Positions 31,480-39,687 are shown, numbered from the stretch's first letter. The stretch: DNA of 64,000 nt from Halomarina ordinaria (GCF_030553305.1 NZ_JARRAH010000001.1:1302001-1366000), one strand, 5' to 3'. A program made the numbers and translations. The notes: generated by a model from the sequence alone, not told the origin.

Positions 31480-31629
31480 TCAGATGATGCGTCGCGAGAC
31501 GAAGACGAACAGCCCTACGGCCAGGAAGCCGACACCCCAGTAGAAGGAGTCGTAGGGGAGGTACAGGAGCGCGAGCGTGATGATGCCGGAGACGATGAGC
31601 GAGATGCCGATAGTCGTGCGATAACTCAC
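31480..31629 (-). CDS. 49-residue small membrane protein
   Basis: Starts with GTG at 31627-31629 and reads MSYRTTIGISLIVSGIITLA, then LLYLPYDSFYWGVGFLAVGL and FVFVSRRII. It has two hydrophobic helices with a Tyr/Pro/Asp turn and a basic C terminus. A CTTTATCC box about 26 bases upstream on the minus strand and the good wobble composition support it as real. Function unknown. Confidence 0.62.
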   Translation of the reverse strand: MSYRTTIGISLIVSGIITLALLYLPYDSFYWGVGFLAVGLFVFVSRRII

Positions 31630-31769
31630 GTTTCAGAAGACCCGTGGCTGGCGGATAAAGCTACACGTGGAGCGGGCAAGGCGGCTATATGCAGAGTCAC
31701 CAAGTATATACCCGGGCTGACCAACACCGGTAGCGTGCGTCGACGGTTCGTCGACGCCGGCACACGACC

Positions 31770-32018
31770 ATGACCGACACCTCCACGCCGGACGCGCCGG
31801 TGTTCGGCCCGACCGTCTGTCGGTGCACCGGCCACGAGTGGGTGCAGGCGCCGCCCGACGATGCCGACCGCGACCGGGAGTGCAGGCGTTGCGGCGCGAG
31901 CGACGACGCCGACCGCCTCGACATCTCGCCCCGACTCCTCGCGGTCGGCGTCGCCGTCGGGGTGCTCGTCGGCGCCCTGCTCACCACCGGGTTCCTCATG
32001 TACTCGACCGGGTTCTAG
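31770..32018 (+). CDS. Small zinc-ribbon-like protein with C-terminal membrane helix
   Basis: An 82-residue protein. The N-terminal half has two possible Cys pairs (VCRCTGHEW and ECRRCGAS) that could hold a zinc; the C-terminal half is one transmembrane helix (LAVGVAVGVLVGALLTTGFL) with a short tail. The polar part would face the cytoplasm by charge. Two A/T patches (31685-31690 and AGTATATACC at 31703-31712) lie upstream. Function unknown. Confidence 0.7.
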   Translation: MTDTSTPDAPVFGPTVCRCTGHEWVQAPPDDADRDRECRRCGASDDADRLDISPRLLAVGVAVGVLVGALLTTGFLMYSTGF

Positions 32019-32144
32019 TCGAGCCTCGTCGGTCGCCCGCGCCGAGGCGTGGTTCGGCCACGTCGAAACGCCCCGAACAGAAGGTACGTTCGTGGTCATC
32101 GAGAGGGGACGGTATCGCGCCGGTACGAGCCGGTGTGGCCTACC

Positions 32145-32488
32145 ATGGACTCGTCTTCGCCGCCCATCGACCTCCAGACCGCCACCGACGCCGAGTTGGG
32201 CTATCACTCCCACGTGTTGCGGACGGCCTGTACGCCGGCGCGTATCCGGGTGCTGGAGGCCCTCGAGTCGTGCGCAGCCGAGGCGCCGGCGACGGCCGAG
32301 GGACTCGCGCGCGAACTCGTCGTCGACGCAGAGGGTCTCGACGCCGACGTGCAGGCGCTGCGCGAGGTGGAGTTGGTCTCGGTCCGGGCGCACTCGGGGA
32401 CGACCGACTGACGATAACTCCCCTCGGCCAACTCGTGGTCGACGCGCTCCAGGGATTCATCGACGAGGAGCACCGCCTCCGCGGCTGA
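32145..32488 (+). pseudogene. Winged-helix regulator-like gene interrupted by a one-base frameshift
   Basis: Frame one gives 88 residues from the ATG at 32145 (LGYHSHVLRTACTPARIRVL, LVVDAEGLDADVQALREVEL, VSVRAHSG) and stops at 32409-32411. A second frame continues without break as DDRLTITPLGQLVVDALQGF then IDEEHRLRG to a stop at 32486-32488, supplying the wing and last helix expected of a small winged-helix protein. One extra G in the run at 32396-32399 would join them into a 114-residue protein. Either a sequencing error at a homopolymer or a recent inactivation. Confidence 0.6.
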
Positions 32489-32489
32489 G

Positions 32490-32993
32490 TCAGTCGATGC
32501 GGCGGCTGTGTTCGGCGTGCCGACGCGCGCGCTCGACGTAGTGGTCGCCCGCCTGTGCCCACGGCGAGTCCTCGACTTCCTTCACGACCCTCGCCGGCGT
32601 CCCGGCGACGAGCGTGTTCGGCGGCACCTCGGTCCCCTCGGTGACCACGGCGCCGGCGGCGACGAGCGCTCGCTCGCCGACGACGGCGTCGTCGAGGACG
32701 ACCGACCCCATCCCGACCATCGCGCGTTCCTCGACCGTCGCGGCGTGGACGATGGCGGTGTGGCCGACGGTGACGTACGGGCCGATCTCGGTCCCCTCGT
32801 GACAGACCGCGTTGTCCTGGACGTTCGACCCCTCCCGGAGGACGATGGCTCCCGAATCCCCTCTGAGGGTGACGTTCGGCCAGACGCTCGCGTCCGCCTC
32901 GACGGTCACGTCCCCGATGACCACGGCGGTCTCGTCCACGTACGCGCTCTCGGCTATCGTCGGCTCGACTCCGTCCAGACTTCGCACGACCAT
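32490..32993 (-). CDS. Gamma-class carbonic anhydrase family protein
   Basis: A 167-residue left-handed beta-helix trimer-forming protein. The zinc ligands of gamma carbonic anhydrases are visible as His65, His78 and His83 (CHEG, VGHTAIVHAA), with Arg44-Gly-Asp46 and Gln59 in NVQDN. It may hydrate carbon dioxide or act as an acyl-group carrier, because many archaeal homologues have not been tested. It converges with the frameshifted gene at 32145-32488, one base between stops, and is divergent from the BtpA gene. Confidence 0.92.
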   Translation of the reverse strand: MVVRSLDGVEPTIAESAYVDETAVVIGDVTVEADASVWPNVTLRGDSGAIVLREGSNVQDNAVCHEGTEIGPYVTVGHTAIVHAATVEERAMVGMGSVVLDDAVVGERALVAAGAVVTEGTEVPPNTLVAGTPARVVKEVEDSPWAQAGDHYVERARRHAEHSRRID

Positions 32994-33072
32994 GGCTCAC
33001 GAGCGCCCGCCGACGCGATAAAGCTACGCCGCGAGGCGGAGCGGTTTTGCCGCGGACGGCGCACCCTCCCCT

Positions 33073-33861
33073 ATGCACGACTGGTTCACCGACGACCCCG
33101 TCGTCGGCATGGTCCACCTCCCACCGCTCCCGGGGGCGCCGCGATACGACGGCGACCGCGAGGCGATACGCGACCGGGCGCTCGCGGACGCCCGCGCGCT
33201 GGTCGACGGTGGCGTCGACGCCGTGCTGGTCGAGAACTTCGGCGACGCACCGTTCTACCCGGACGACGTGCCGAACCACACGGTCGCGGAGCTGACCGCG
33301 CACGTCGCCGCCGTCCGCGACGCGGTCGACCGTCCGGTGGGCGTCAACGTCCTGCGCAACGACGCGACGGCGGCGCTGTCGGTCGCCGCCGCCACGGGGA
33401 GCGCGTTCGTCCGCGTGAACGTCCACGCCGGCGCGCGGGTCACCGACCAGGGCGTCGTCGAGGGGCGCGCCCACGAGACGATGCGACTGCGAGACCGACT
33501 GCAAGCCGACGTGGCCGTCCTCGCGGACGTCGGCGTGAAACACAGCGCGCCGCTCGGACCCGAGGACCTCGCGGGGGCGACCCACGACGTGGTCGACCGC
33601 GGCCTCGCGGACGCCGTCGTCGTCTCCGGGAGCGGGACCGGTCGGGCCGTCGACGAGGAACGCCTCCGGACGGTCGCGGCGGCGGCCGACGCGCTCGGCG
33701 TCCCGACGTTCGTGGGGAGCGGCGTGACCGAGGAGACGGTCGGCGACCTGCTCTCGGTCGCCGACGGCGTCGTCGTCGGGTCGGCGCTGAAGCGGGGTGA
33801 CGTCTCCTCCCCGGTGGACGAGGCGCGGGTCGCGGCGCTGGTACGGGCCGCCCGCGAGTGA
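33073..33861 (+). CDS. BtpA/SgcQ family protein
   Basis: A 262-residue TIM-barrel protein. VVGMVHLPPLPGAPRYDGD near the N terminus and DAVLVENFGDAPFYPDDVPN are the BtpA family signature; the C-terminal phosphate-binding part reads VVVSGSGTGRAVDEE, FVGSGVTEETV and GVVVGSALK. BtpA was linked to photosystem I stability in cyanobacteria, while SgcQ-type members sit with sugar metabolism; in haloarchaea the function is unknown. The ATG at 33073 follows a TTTTGCCG patch. Confidence 0.92.
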   Translation: MHDWFTDDPVVGMVHLPPLPGAPRYDGDREAIRDRALADARALVDGGVDAVLVENFGDAPFYPDDVPNHTVAELTAHVAAVRDAVDRPVGVNVLRNDATAALSVAAATGSAFVRVNVHAGARVTDQGVVEGRAHETMRLRDRLQADVAVLADVGVKHSAPLGPEDLAGATHDVVDRGLADAVVVSGSGTGRAVDEERLRTVAAAADALGVPTFVGSGVTEETVGDLLSVADGVVVGSALKRGDVSSPVDEARVAALVRAARE

Positions 33862-33920
33862 GCGCAGGAGGAGCGCGAGGCCGTACAGCTATGTGTCGCC
33901 CTCCCGTGGGCGGACACGAC

Positions 33921-34409
33921 ATGAAGAAGGTCGCCCTCGACGAGGTACGCAACGAACCGAACCCCCTCCAGGTCCACGAGGTCAGGAAACCCGTCTCGAA
34001 GGTGCTCGACACGTCCGACTTCGCGATGAACTACTTCGAACTCGACGCGGGCGAGTCGTTCTCCGGGGGCCTCCACACCCACCACGACCAGGAGGAGGTG
34101 TTCTACATCCAGGAGGGGACGGCCACCTTCGAGGTGCGCGACGACGTCGACGACGAGACCAGTGAGGTCGACGTCGGCCCCGACGCGGCCGTCCGCTTCG
34201 CCCCCGGCGAGTTCCAGCAGGGCGTCAACAAGGGCGAGGAGCGCGTCGTCGGCCTCGCCCTCGGGGCACCCGGCGCGACGCACGACTGGGACGACATCGA
34301 GTCGGTCGTCTACTGCCCCGACTGCGGGGAGGAGACGGGCCACAGCCTCGCGCTCGTCGACGGCCGCTTCGAGATGACGTGCAACGAGTGCGGCTACGAA
34401 CACGACTGA
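33921..34409 (+). CDS. Cupin-domain protein with C-terminal zinc ribbon
   Basis: A 162-residue protein. Residues 25-115 form a cupin barrel with the metal motif GLHTHHDQEEVFYIQEG (two His and a Glu) and the second motif FAPGEFQQGVNKGEE. Residues about 130-160 contain CPDCGEETG and CNECGYEHD, a four-cysteine zinc ribbon. The combination is unusual and suggests a regulatory or small-molecule-binding role rather than a plain isomerase. The ATG at 33921 is preferred to an upstream one at 33858 because MKKVALDEVRNEPN is the family-like start. Confidence 0.85.
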   Translation: MKKVALDEVRNEPNPLQVHEVRKPVSKVLDTSDFAMNYFELDAGESFSGGLHTHHDQEEVFYIQEGTATFEVRDDVDDETSEVDVGPDAAVRFAPGEFQQGVNKGEERVVGLALGAPGATHDWDDIESVVYCPDCGEETGHSLALVDGRFEMTCNECGYEHD

Positions 34410-34563
34410 CCGCCAGCACGCGGTCCCGTCCGCGTTCGTTCGGGAGAGATATCGCCGTCGACGGCCGGTGAGTCCGCGAGAGACGTCCTCGCCGTCCGCA
34501 GCGCAGGACCCCGTTCGTCTCGGGTCGATTCCGGAGGCACGCGCTCGCCGGTCGACGGCGGCC

Positions 34564-35532
34564 TCAGAACAGCGCTTCGCTCTCGTCCAGCACCCGCGCC
34601 GGTCCGCCGACCTCCCAGACGCGCGTGGGCGCGTGCTCGCTCACCGCGTCCTCGACGCGGTCGACGTACTCCTCGGTGGTGTTGACGTAGACGCTCGCAC
34701 CGGTGTCGGTCGAGAAGTACACCGGAACGCCGTCGTCGCGGAGTTCCCGGACGGTGTCGAAGACGGCGAGGGTCGTCGGCTGCCAGTAGACCCACCCGGC
34801 CGGGCCGGTCATCGTCGTCGCGGCCAGCGAGAGGGAGTCGTGTTCGGCGAGTTCGAACGTGTCGCCGAAGTCCGCGCGGCGGAGGGCGTCGCGCATCTCG
34901 GCGATCTGGCCGTGGATGTGCGCCATCCGCGCCTCGAACATGTGGCTGTCGGCGGCCTCGGCGTGGGCCTCCTCGGTCTCCTTGTAGGCGGGCACCTCAG
35001 CCGCGACGACGCGCAGGTCCGCCTCCAGGTCGGTCTCGATGCGTTCCGAGCGACAGTCCTCGTCGTTCAGCCCCGTGCGGAGGTGCGAGAACGCGCCCGT
35101 GACGGCGCGCGCGGCCGAGGAGGACCCGCGGCGAGCGACCGTCGATATCTCCGGGCGGGTCAGCCCCAGGTCGGCGGCGGTACAGAGCGCCATCGCGGCG
35201 GCGGCGAACCCCGAGGAGGAGGAGCCGAAGCCGATGTTCGTCGGGAACGACGACTCGCTGACGAAGCGCACCCGGTCGTCGATGCCCGCGAGCGACCGGA
35301 CGTGGTCGACGACCTGCGTGACGCGCTCGGCGGCCCGCCCCGTGACGGGGTCGCCGTCGATGGTCAGGTCGTCCGAGGCGAGGGCGGCGTCGAACTCGAC
35401 GGTCGTGGTCGTGTTGCTCGGCGCCGTACAGACGCTGATGCTGTCGTGGTACGGGAGCCGGAGGTCCGGGTCGCGCATCCCGTGGTACTTCACGAGCCCC
35501 TGAATCGGGTGAGCTCGCGCGGTCGCTTTCAT
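34564..35532 (-). CDS. mvaD: Phosphomevalonate/diphosphomevalonate decarboxylase
   Basis: A 322-residue GHMP-kinase-fold decarboxylase of isoprenoid synthesis. The N-terminal HPIQGLVKYHGMRDPDLRLP with substrate Tyr/Lys, the ATP loop FPTNIGFGSSSSGFAAAAMA, the RGSSSAARAVTGAF segment and the C-terminal FSTDTGASVYV are all typical. In Haloferax volcanii the orthologue decarboxylates phosphomevalonate in an alternative mevalonate pathway, and the same is inferred here. The ATG at 35532 is divergent from the membrane protein gene at 35613, with an 80-base spacer carrying promoters for both. Confidence 0.93.
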   Translation of the reverse strand: MKATARAHPIQGLVKYHGMRDPDLRLPYHDSISVCTAPSNTTTTVEFDAALASDDLTIDGDPVTGRAAERVTQVVDHVRSLAGIDDRVRFVSESSFPTNIGFGSSSSGFAAAAMALCTAADLGLTRPEISTVARRGSSSAARAVTGAFSHLRTGLNDEDCRSERIETDLEADLRVVAAEVPAYKETEEAHAEAADSHMFEARMAHIHGQIAEMRDALRRADFGDTFELAEHDSLSLAATTMTGPAGWVYWQPTTLAVFDTVRELRDDGVPVYFSTDTGASVYVNTTEEYVDRVEDAVSEHAPTRVWEVGGPARVLDESEALF

Positions 35533-35583
35533 ACCAGCATCGCGGCGCGTTGCCCGCTTAAGCAGTTCGGGTCCGCGCGAATA

Positions 35584-35590
35584 CTTATAC
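35584..35590 (+). promoter_or_regulatory. TATA-like box upstream of the membrane protein gene at 35613
   Basis: CTTATAC centred about 26 bases before the ATG at 35613. A GCTTAAGC palindrome in the same 80-base spacer, some 25 bases from the divergent mvaD start, probably serves that gene. Confidence 0.5.
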
Positions 35591-35612
35591 GTTTTCGAGA
35601 CATACCAGAAGT

Positions 35613-36026
35613 ATGAGCTCTCACGTCTGGTTCGTCCCGTCGGTCGTCGGGGGGGTGAGCGTCCTGTTCGGCCTCGTCGTCCTGCTCGCCGGGCCGTCGT
35701 GGCTCTCGGTCCGGGCGGCACCCGACGCGGTCGACGACGTCGGCCTCAGGCGGTTCCTGGGGACGTGTCTCGTCGGCTTCGGCCTCTCGTCGGTCGGCCT
35801 CGGCTTACTCCACGAGACCTACGGTATCCCGCGGTTCGGGTGGGCCGTGTACCTCTTCGCGCTCACGCTCGGGACGTGTTACGTCCTCGCCAGGGCCGCC
35901 CGGTACGTCGAGGACGCGACCGGAGACGGCACCGGCGAGCGTATCGAACGTCCGGAACGCCCGGAACGCCCGGAACGTCCGGAACGCACGCCGGTCGCGG
36001 AACCCGACGTCGACTCCTCGGACTAA
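35613..36026 (+). CDS. Small membrane protein with an RPE-repeat tail
   Basis: A 137-residue protein with three hydrophobic helices (about 9-30, 48-68 and 79-98) and a hydrophilic C-terminal tail of about 38 residues. The tail contains RPERPERPERPER, encoded by a 9-bp tandem repeat (35944-35988), and ends in an acidic stretch. The membrane part resembles the next gene, at 36085, in layout (SVGLGLL versus LVAMGLF helices), so the two may be distant paralogues. Function unknown. Confidence 0.78.
   Translation: MSSHVWFVPSVVGGVSVLFGLVVLLAGPSWLSVRAAPDAVDDVGLRRFLGTCLVGFGLSSVGLGLLHETYGIPRFGWAVYLFALTLGTCYVLARAARYVEDATGDGTGERIERPERPERPERPERTPVAEPDVDSSD
35944..35988. repeat. 9-bp tandem repeat, five copies
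   Basis: Unit CGGAACGYC repeated four times, with a diverged copy on the left (TCGAACGTC), inside the gene at 35613-36026. It encodes Arg-Pro-Glu repeats. Copies are nearly identical, so the array could change length by slippage. Confidence 0.85.
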
Positions 36027-36084
36027 TTTTCTATCCACAGTAGACCGTCGGAAACACTATCTCTCCCACCGTCCAATCCGGTGC

Positions 36085-36390
36085 GTGATGCAGGAGGCGT
36101 GGCTGTTCGACGTCGGTGCCGGGGGGGCCGTCGCGCTCCTCGGGGCGGCCGTCTGGCTCGGCGACGTACCCGCACGCGTGGCGGGCTACGACGCGGAGCG
36201 TGTCACCGACGAGTCGGCACTCACCGCGTTCGTCGGCCGCTGGGTCGTCCTCGTCGGCGCGTTGCTCGTCGCGATGGGCCTGTTCGGCAGTCGCCGGCCC
36301 CTCCCTGACAGCGCGTGGGTGGGGTACGCCGGCGTCGTCCTCGTCGTCTGTTGTTACCTCGCCTACGGGTCGCGTCGCTACGAGGCGTGA
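36085..36390 (+). CDS. Small integral membrane protein, three predicted helices
   Basis: A 101-residue protein beginning MMQEAWLFDVGAGGAVALLG (either of the first two codons may be the start). Hydrophobic segments lie at about 11-29, 51-66 and 79-95. It contains a GYDAERVTDESALTAFVGRW loop typical of DUF3784-like membrane proteins, so the resemblance is mentioned but not certain. It follows the gene at 35613 by 58 bases on the same strand. Confidence 0.75.
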   Translation: MMQEAWLFDVGAGGAVALLGAAVWLGDVPARVAGYDAERVTDESALTAFVGRWVVLVGALLVAMGLFGSRRPLPDSAWVGYAGVVLVVCCYLAYGSRRYEA

Positions 36391-36393
36391 CCC

Positions 36394-37653
36394 TCAGGGC
36401 CACGTCCCGCCCTGTTCGTAGGCGGAGACCACGCGGTCGATGGCGACGATGTACGCCGCGGTGCGGAAACTGGGTGCGTCCTTCCCCTCGTAGGCGGTCA
36501 CCAGCGCGTCGAACCCGTCGACGATGTAGCGTTCGAGTTCGTCGTTGACGCGCTCTTCGGTCCAGTAGAAGCGCTGGCGGTTCTGGACCCACTCGAAGTA
36601 GCTGACGGTGACGCCACCCGCGTTGGCGAGGATGTCGGGGAACACCGCCACCTCCCGCTCGGTGAGCACGTCGTCGGCGTCGGGCGTCACCGGCCCGTTC
36701 GCCGCCTCGACGACGACGTCGGCCTCCATCTCCCGGGCGATGTCCTCGTCGATGGCGTTCTCCAGGGCGGCCGGGACGAGCAGGTCCACGTCGAGCGTCA
36801 GGAGCTCCTCGTTCGAGAGTTCCTCCTCGACGTCCTCGTAGTCGGTGACGCTCCCGGACTCGTCCTTGACGTCCTTGACCGCGGCCGCGTCGAAGCCCTC
36901 GGAGTGGTAGATGGCGCCGCCGGAGTCGGAGACGGCGACGACGTCGGCACCGAGTTCGGACTGGATGAGTTTCGCGGCGACCGACCCGGCGTTGCCGTAC
37001 CCCTGGACGGCGACCGTCGCGCCCTCGGTGTCCTTCCCGAGGTAGTCGAACGCCTCGCGAGCGGTGAGCATCACGGAGCGACCCGTCGCCTCGACGCGCC
37101 CGGCGCTCCCGCCGCTGTCGGGGGCCTTCCCCGTGACGACGCCCGGCGCCGTCGTGTTCTCGAGTGTCTCGTAGGTGTCCTTTATCCAGTTCATCTCCCG
37201 CTGACCGGTGTTGACGTCCGGGGCGGGGACGTCCGTGTCGGGGCCGATGAACGGCCGGAGTTCCTTCGCGAACGCGCGGGTGACGCGCTCGAGTTCGCCG
37301 TCGGAGTACTGGCGGGGGTCGATGGCGATGCCGCCCTTCCCGCCGCCGTAGGGGATGTCGACGATGGCCGTCTTGTACACCATCCACCCGGAGAGCGCCT
37401 TCACCTCGTCGCGCCCCACGTCGGGGTGATAGCGGATACCGCCCTTGTACGGCCCCCGGTCGCCGTTGAACTGCGAGCGAAACGCCTTGAACACCTCGAG
37501 TGACCCGTCGTCGAGTTCGACGGTCAGGTTCGTCTCTATGATTCGCTCGGGGTGTTTCAGCCGTTCGAGCAGGTCCGAAGAGACGTCGAGATGGTGGGCG
37601 GCGTCGTCGAGTTGCTCCTGGAGACTCTCGAAAGGATTTGCCGCATCAGACAT
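36394..37653 (-). CDS. Glutamate dehydrogenase (Glu/Leu/Phe/Val dehydrogenase family)
   Basis: A 419-residue hexameric oxidoreductase that interconverts glutamate with 2-oxoglutarate and ammonia. Substrate and catalytic elements are in place: [20 protein letters not shown], Lys94 in [18 protein letters not shown] with Lys106, [10 protein letters not shown], and the nucleotide loop [17 protein letters not shown] second, more diverged copy lies at 54400-55650. It may feed ammonia assimilation or the methylaspartate cycle. Start at 37653 is supported by the TATA box 37677-37684; an in-frame GTG/ATG six codons upstream lies inside the operator. Confidence 0.95.
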   Translation of the reverse strand: MSDAANPFESLQEQLDDAAHHLDVSSDLLERLKHPERIIETNLTVELDDGSLEVFKAFRSQFNGDRGPYKGGIRYHPDVGRDEVKALSGWMVYKTAIVDIPYGGGKGGIAIDPRQYSDGELERVTRAFAKELRPFIGPDTDVPAPDVNTGQREMNWIKDTYETLENTTAPGVVTGKAPDSGGSAGRVEATGRSVMLTAREAFDYLGKDTEGATVAVQGYGNAGSVAAKLIQSELGADVVAVSDSGGAIYHSEGFDAAAVKDVKDESGSVTDYEDVEEELSNEELLTLDVDLLVPAALENAIDEDIAREMEADVVVEAANGPVTPDADDVLTEREVAVFPDILANAGGVTVSYFEWVQNRQRFYWTEERVNDELERYIVDGFDALVTAYEGKDAPSFRTAAYIVAIDRVVSAYEQGGTWP

Positions 37654-37656
37654 AGT

Positions 37657-37674
37657 CGACCCTCGCAAGGGTCG
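37657..37674. promoter_or_regulatory. Operator-like inverted repeat at the glutamate dehydrogenase promoter
   Basis: CGACCCT (37657-37663) and AGGGTCG (37668-37674) form a perfect 7-bp dyad with a 4-base spacer. On the minus strand it lies between the TATA box and the start codon, covering the expected transcription start, which is the usual place for a repressor site. Confidence 0.55.
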
Positions 37675-37676
37675 CT

Positions 37677-37684
37677 GTTAAGTA
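37677..37684 (-). promoter_or_regulatory. TATA-like box of the glutamate dehydrogenase gene
   Basis: On the minus strand TACTTAAC, centred about 27 bases before the ATG at 37653. Confidence 0.55.
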
Positions 37685-37752
37685 TGTCGTCAGCGCTCGT
37701 GGAGCCGTCCACCCACCGCGACCGAGCGTGTCAGTAGCACGCACCTACTCCG

Positions 37753-37768
37753 GTAAGGCGACCCTTAC
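37753..37768 (-). terminator. Small dyad spanning the CitE-like stop codon
   Basis: GTAAGG (37753-37758) and CCTTAC (37763-37768) flank CGAC; the right arm contains the stop codon of the minus-strand gene. It may help end its transcript. The heptamer CGACCCT at 37759-37765 is also one half of the operator-like dyad 100 bases away. Confidence 0.35.
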
Positions 37769-38598
37769 GGCGACTCGTCGGCGCGTTCGAGGACGTTCCG
37801 CGCCCGGGCGACGAGCGGGGCGTCTATCATCTCGCCGTCGACCCGGAGGACGCCCTCACCCTCGCTCGCCGCGTGGGCGGTGAGCACCCGTCGCGCCCAC
37901 GCCACCTGGTCGTCGCTCGGGGAGAACGCCTCGTTCATCACCGGCACCTGTGCCGGGTGGATGGCCATCTTCCCGTCGTACCCCAGGTCGCGGGCGAACG
38001 CGCACTCCTCGCGCAGGCGCTCGGTCCCCTCGATGTCGGTGAAGACGGTGTCGACGGCGTCGACCCGCGCGGCGCTGGCCGCGAGGACGACGTGCTCGCG
38101 GGCGTAGAGCACCTCCGTCCCTTCTTCGGTCCGGTTCGCGCCGATGTCGGCCGAGAGGTCCTCGGCGCCGAAGGCGAGCGCCGTCGTCGCGTCCGCGTCG
38201 GCGATTCCCTCGGCGTTGAGGACGCCACGCGCCGTCTCGCAGAGCGCGAAGACGGGCACGTCGAGCCCTCGCTCGGCGAGTTCGTCGGCGAGCGCGTCCA
38301 CGTCGTCGCCCGACTCGGCCTTCGGGAGCATCACGAGGTCGAGGCGGGGGGTGCCCGCAGCGACGCCGTCGAGGTCCGCGCCCGCCGTCTCGCCGGTGAC
38401 GCGCACGCACACCTCGCAATTGGGGTCGAAGTCAGGGTCCGTGAGGACGCCGTTGACCGCCTCGCGGCCGGCCTCCCTCCGCTCGGGGACGACGGCGTCC
38501 TCCAGGTCGAAGACGACGACGTCGGCGCCCGTGCCGGGGGCTTTCCGCATGAGGTCGGGCTTGTCACCGGGCGAGAAGAGGACGCTCCGTCGTGGCAT
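37765..38598 (-). CDS. HpcH/HpaI aldolase, malyl-CoA/beta-methylmalyl-CoA lyase-like (CitE family)
   Basis: A 277-residue TIM-barrel lyase. VLFSPGDKPDLMRKAPGTGA, the Mg motif FDLEDAVVPERREAGR, CETARGVLNAE and FGAEDLSADIG with KMAIHPAQVPVMNEAFSPS are all CitE/MclA-like. Such enzymes cleave or form malyl-CoA or beta-methylmalyl-CoA, releasing glyoxylate, and haloarchaeal members serve the methylaspartate cycle; the precise substrate here is inferred. It is divergent from a MaoC-type hydratase gene, a natural partner in that chemistry. Confidence 0.88.
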   Translation of the reverse strand: MPRRSVLFSPGDKPDLMRKAPGTGADVVVFDLEDAVVPERREAGREAVNGVLTDPDFDPNCEVCVRVTGETAGADLDGVAAGTPRLDLVMLPKAESGDDVDALADELAERGLDVPVFALCETARGVLNAEGIADADATTALAFGAEDLSADIGANRTEEGTEVLYAREHVVLAASAARVDAVDTVFTDIEGTERLREECAFARDLGYDGKMAIHPAQVPVMNEAFSPSDDQVAWARRVLTAHAASEGEGVLRVDGEMIDAPLVARARNVLERADESP

Positions 38599-38684
38599 AC
38601 CGGAGGGAGTCCGCGAGGGCTCTTGAATCCGGGCGGTCGGGGCCGACCCGGGGGTCTAATACCCCGCCCGGCGCAGTCCCCGCC

Positions 38685-39131
38685 ATGACCGGCCTCTACT
38701 ACGAGGAGTTCGAGGTGGGCCAGACCATCGACCACGAGAAGCGCCGGACGGTGAGCGAGAGCGACAACCAGCGCTTCTGCGACATGACGATGAACCAGCA
38801 GCCGCTCCACCTGGACGGCGAATTCGCCGCCGAGACCGACTTCGAGCGACGACTCGTCAACGGCCTCTACACGATGTCGCTCGCCGTCGGCCTCTCGATT
38901 CCCGATACGACCGACGGCACCATCGTCGCCAACCTCTCGTACGACGACGTCGAACACCCCGCGCCGGTGTTCCACGGCGACACCGTTCGCGCACGGACCA
39001 CGGTCGTCGACAAGCGCGAGACCTCGGACGGCGAGCGCGGCGTCGTCACCATGCGCGTCGAGGCGTTCAACCAGGACGACGACCTCGTCTGCTCGTTCGA
39101 GCGGACGGCGCTCTCGCTGAAGCGGCCGTAG
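38685..39131 (+). CDS. MaoC-family acyl-CoA hydratase
   Basis: A 148-residue single hot-dog-fold hydratase. The hydratase-2-type motif is diverged but visible: TVSESDNQRFCDMTMNQQPL followed by HLDGEFA, and GLYTMSLAVGLSIPDTTDG. The end of the protein has AFNQDDDLVCSFERTALS. It probably hydrates a 2-enoyl-CoA. Because the adjacent divergent gene encodes a malyl-CoA lyase-like enzyme, a mesaconyl-CoA-like substrate is a reasonable guess, though the characterised mesaconyl-CoA hydratase is about twice this size. ATG at 38685 chosen by the MTGLYYEEFEVG start. Confidence 0.85.
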   Translation: MTGLYYEEFEVGQTIDHEKRRTVSESDNQRFCDMTMNQQPLHLDGEFAAETDFERRLVNGLYTMSLAVGLSIPDTTDGTIVANLSYDDVEHPAPVFHGDTVRARTTVVDKRETSDGERGVVTMRVEAFNQDDDLVCSFERTALSLKRP

Positions 39132-39491
39132 TCAGAGGACCGTCGCGATCATCACGACGTTGACGCACACCGCGACGACCCACGGGAGCGCGAGTGCGAG
39201 CGGGACGAGCGCCGCGTAGCGCCGATGGACGACCTGGCGGCCGAAGACGGCGACGCCGAAACCGAAGCCCTTCATCGCGACCATCCCGAGCGCGCCGTAC
39301 TGGGTGATGACGCGAGAGGCGATGGGGTTCATCTCGACGAGCCCGATTCGCAACCCGTACAACGTGAGGGTGATGTCGAGGACCATCGCGGCGACGGCGA
39401 GTCCCCAGAACCCTCGTTCGTACCGGGCCGCGGTGGCGAGCAGGGAGCGGTCGTGACGGCGCACGTACGCGCCCGGTTCGATGAAAGACAT
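39132..39491 (-). CDS. DUF5658-like membrane protein
   Basis: A 119-residue integral membrane protein with helices at about 28-50, 63-83 and 92-117. The signature GLAVAAMVLDITLTLYGLRI followed by GLVEMNPIASRVI matches the DUF5658 group, in which an Asp sits in the first helix and an E-x-NP motif follows. Function unknown. Its stop abuts the MaoC stop on the other strand. ATG at 39491 preferred over an alternative 14 codons upstream. Confidence 0.75.
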   Translation of the reverse strand: MSFIEPGAYVRRHDRSLLATAARYERGFWGLAVAAMVLDITLTLYGLRIGLVEMNPIASRVITQYGALGMVAMKGFGFGVAVFGRQVVHRRYAALVPLALALPWVVAVCVNVVMIATVL

Positions 39492-39687
39492 GTGTGGTGT
39501 AGTGAGTGCGGGTGACGGCGTCCCCATCGACACGTCCCCGCAGTGGTACCTGCTCCGACGGTCCGTTTCGACATTGTTACCAGCGACCTACCCCCGACGG
39601 GTCGGCGTAAAGGACTGTATTGCGCCCGCGCGTCAGACGGAACCGTGGTCCTCACGTTCTGAGAGGCCGCCCCACCGGCCGCACCCC

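Noticed and set aside
35944-35988. Possible CRISPR-like array
   Set aside because: The unit is 9 bases without spacers and stays in frame within a gene, so it is a coding tandem repeat.
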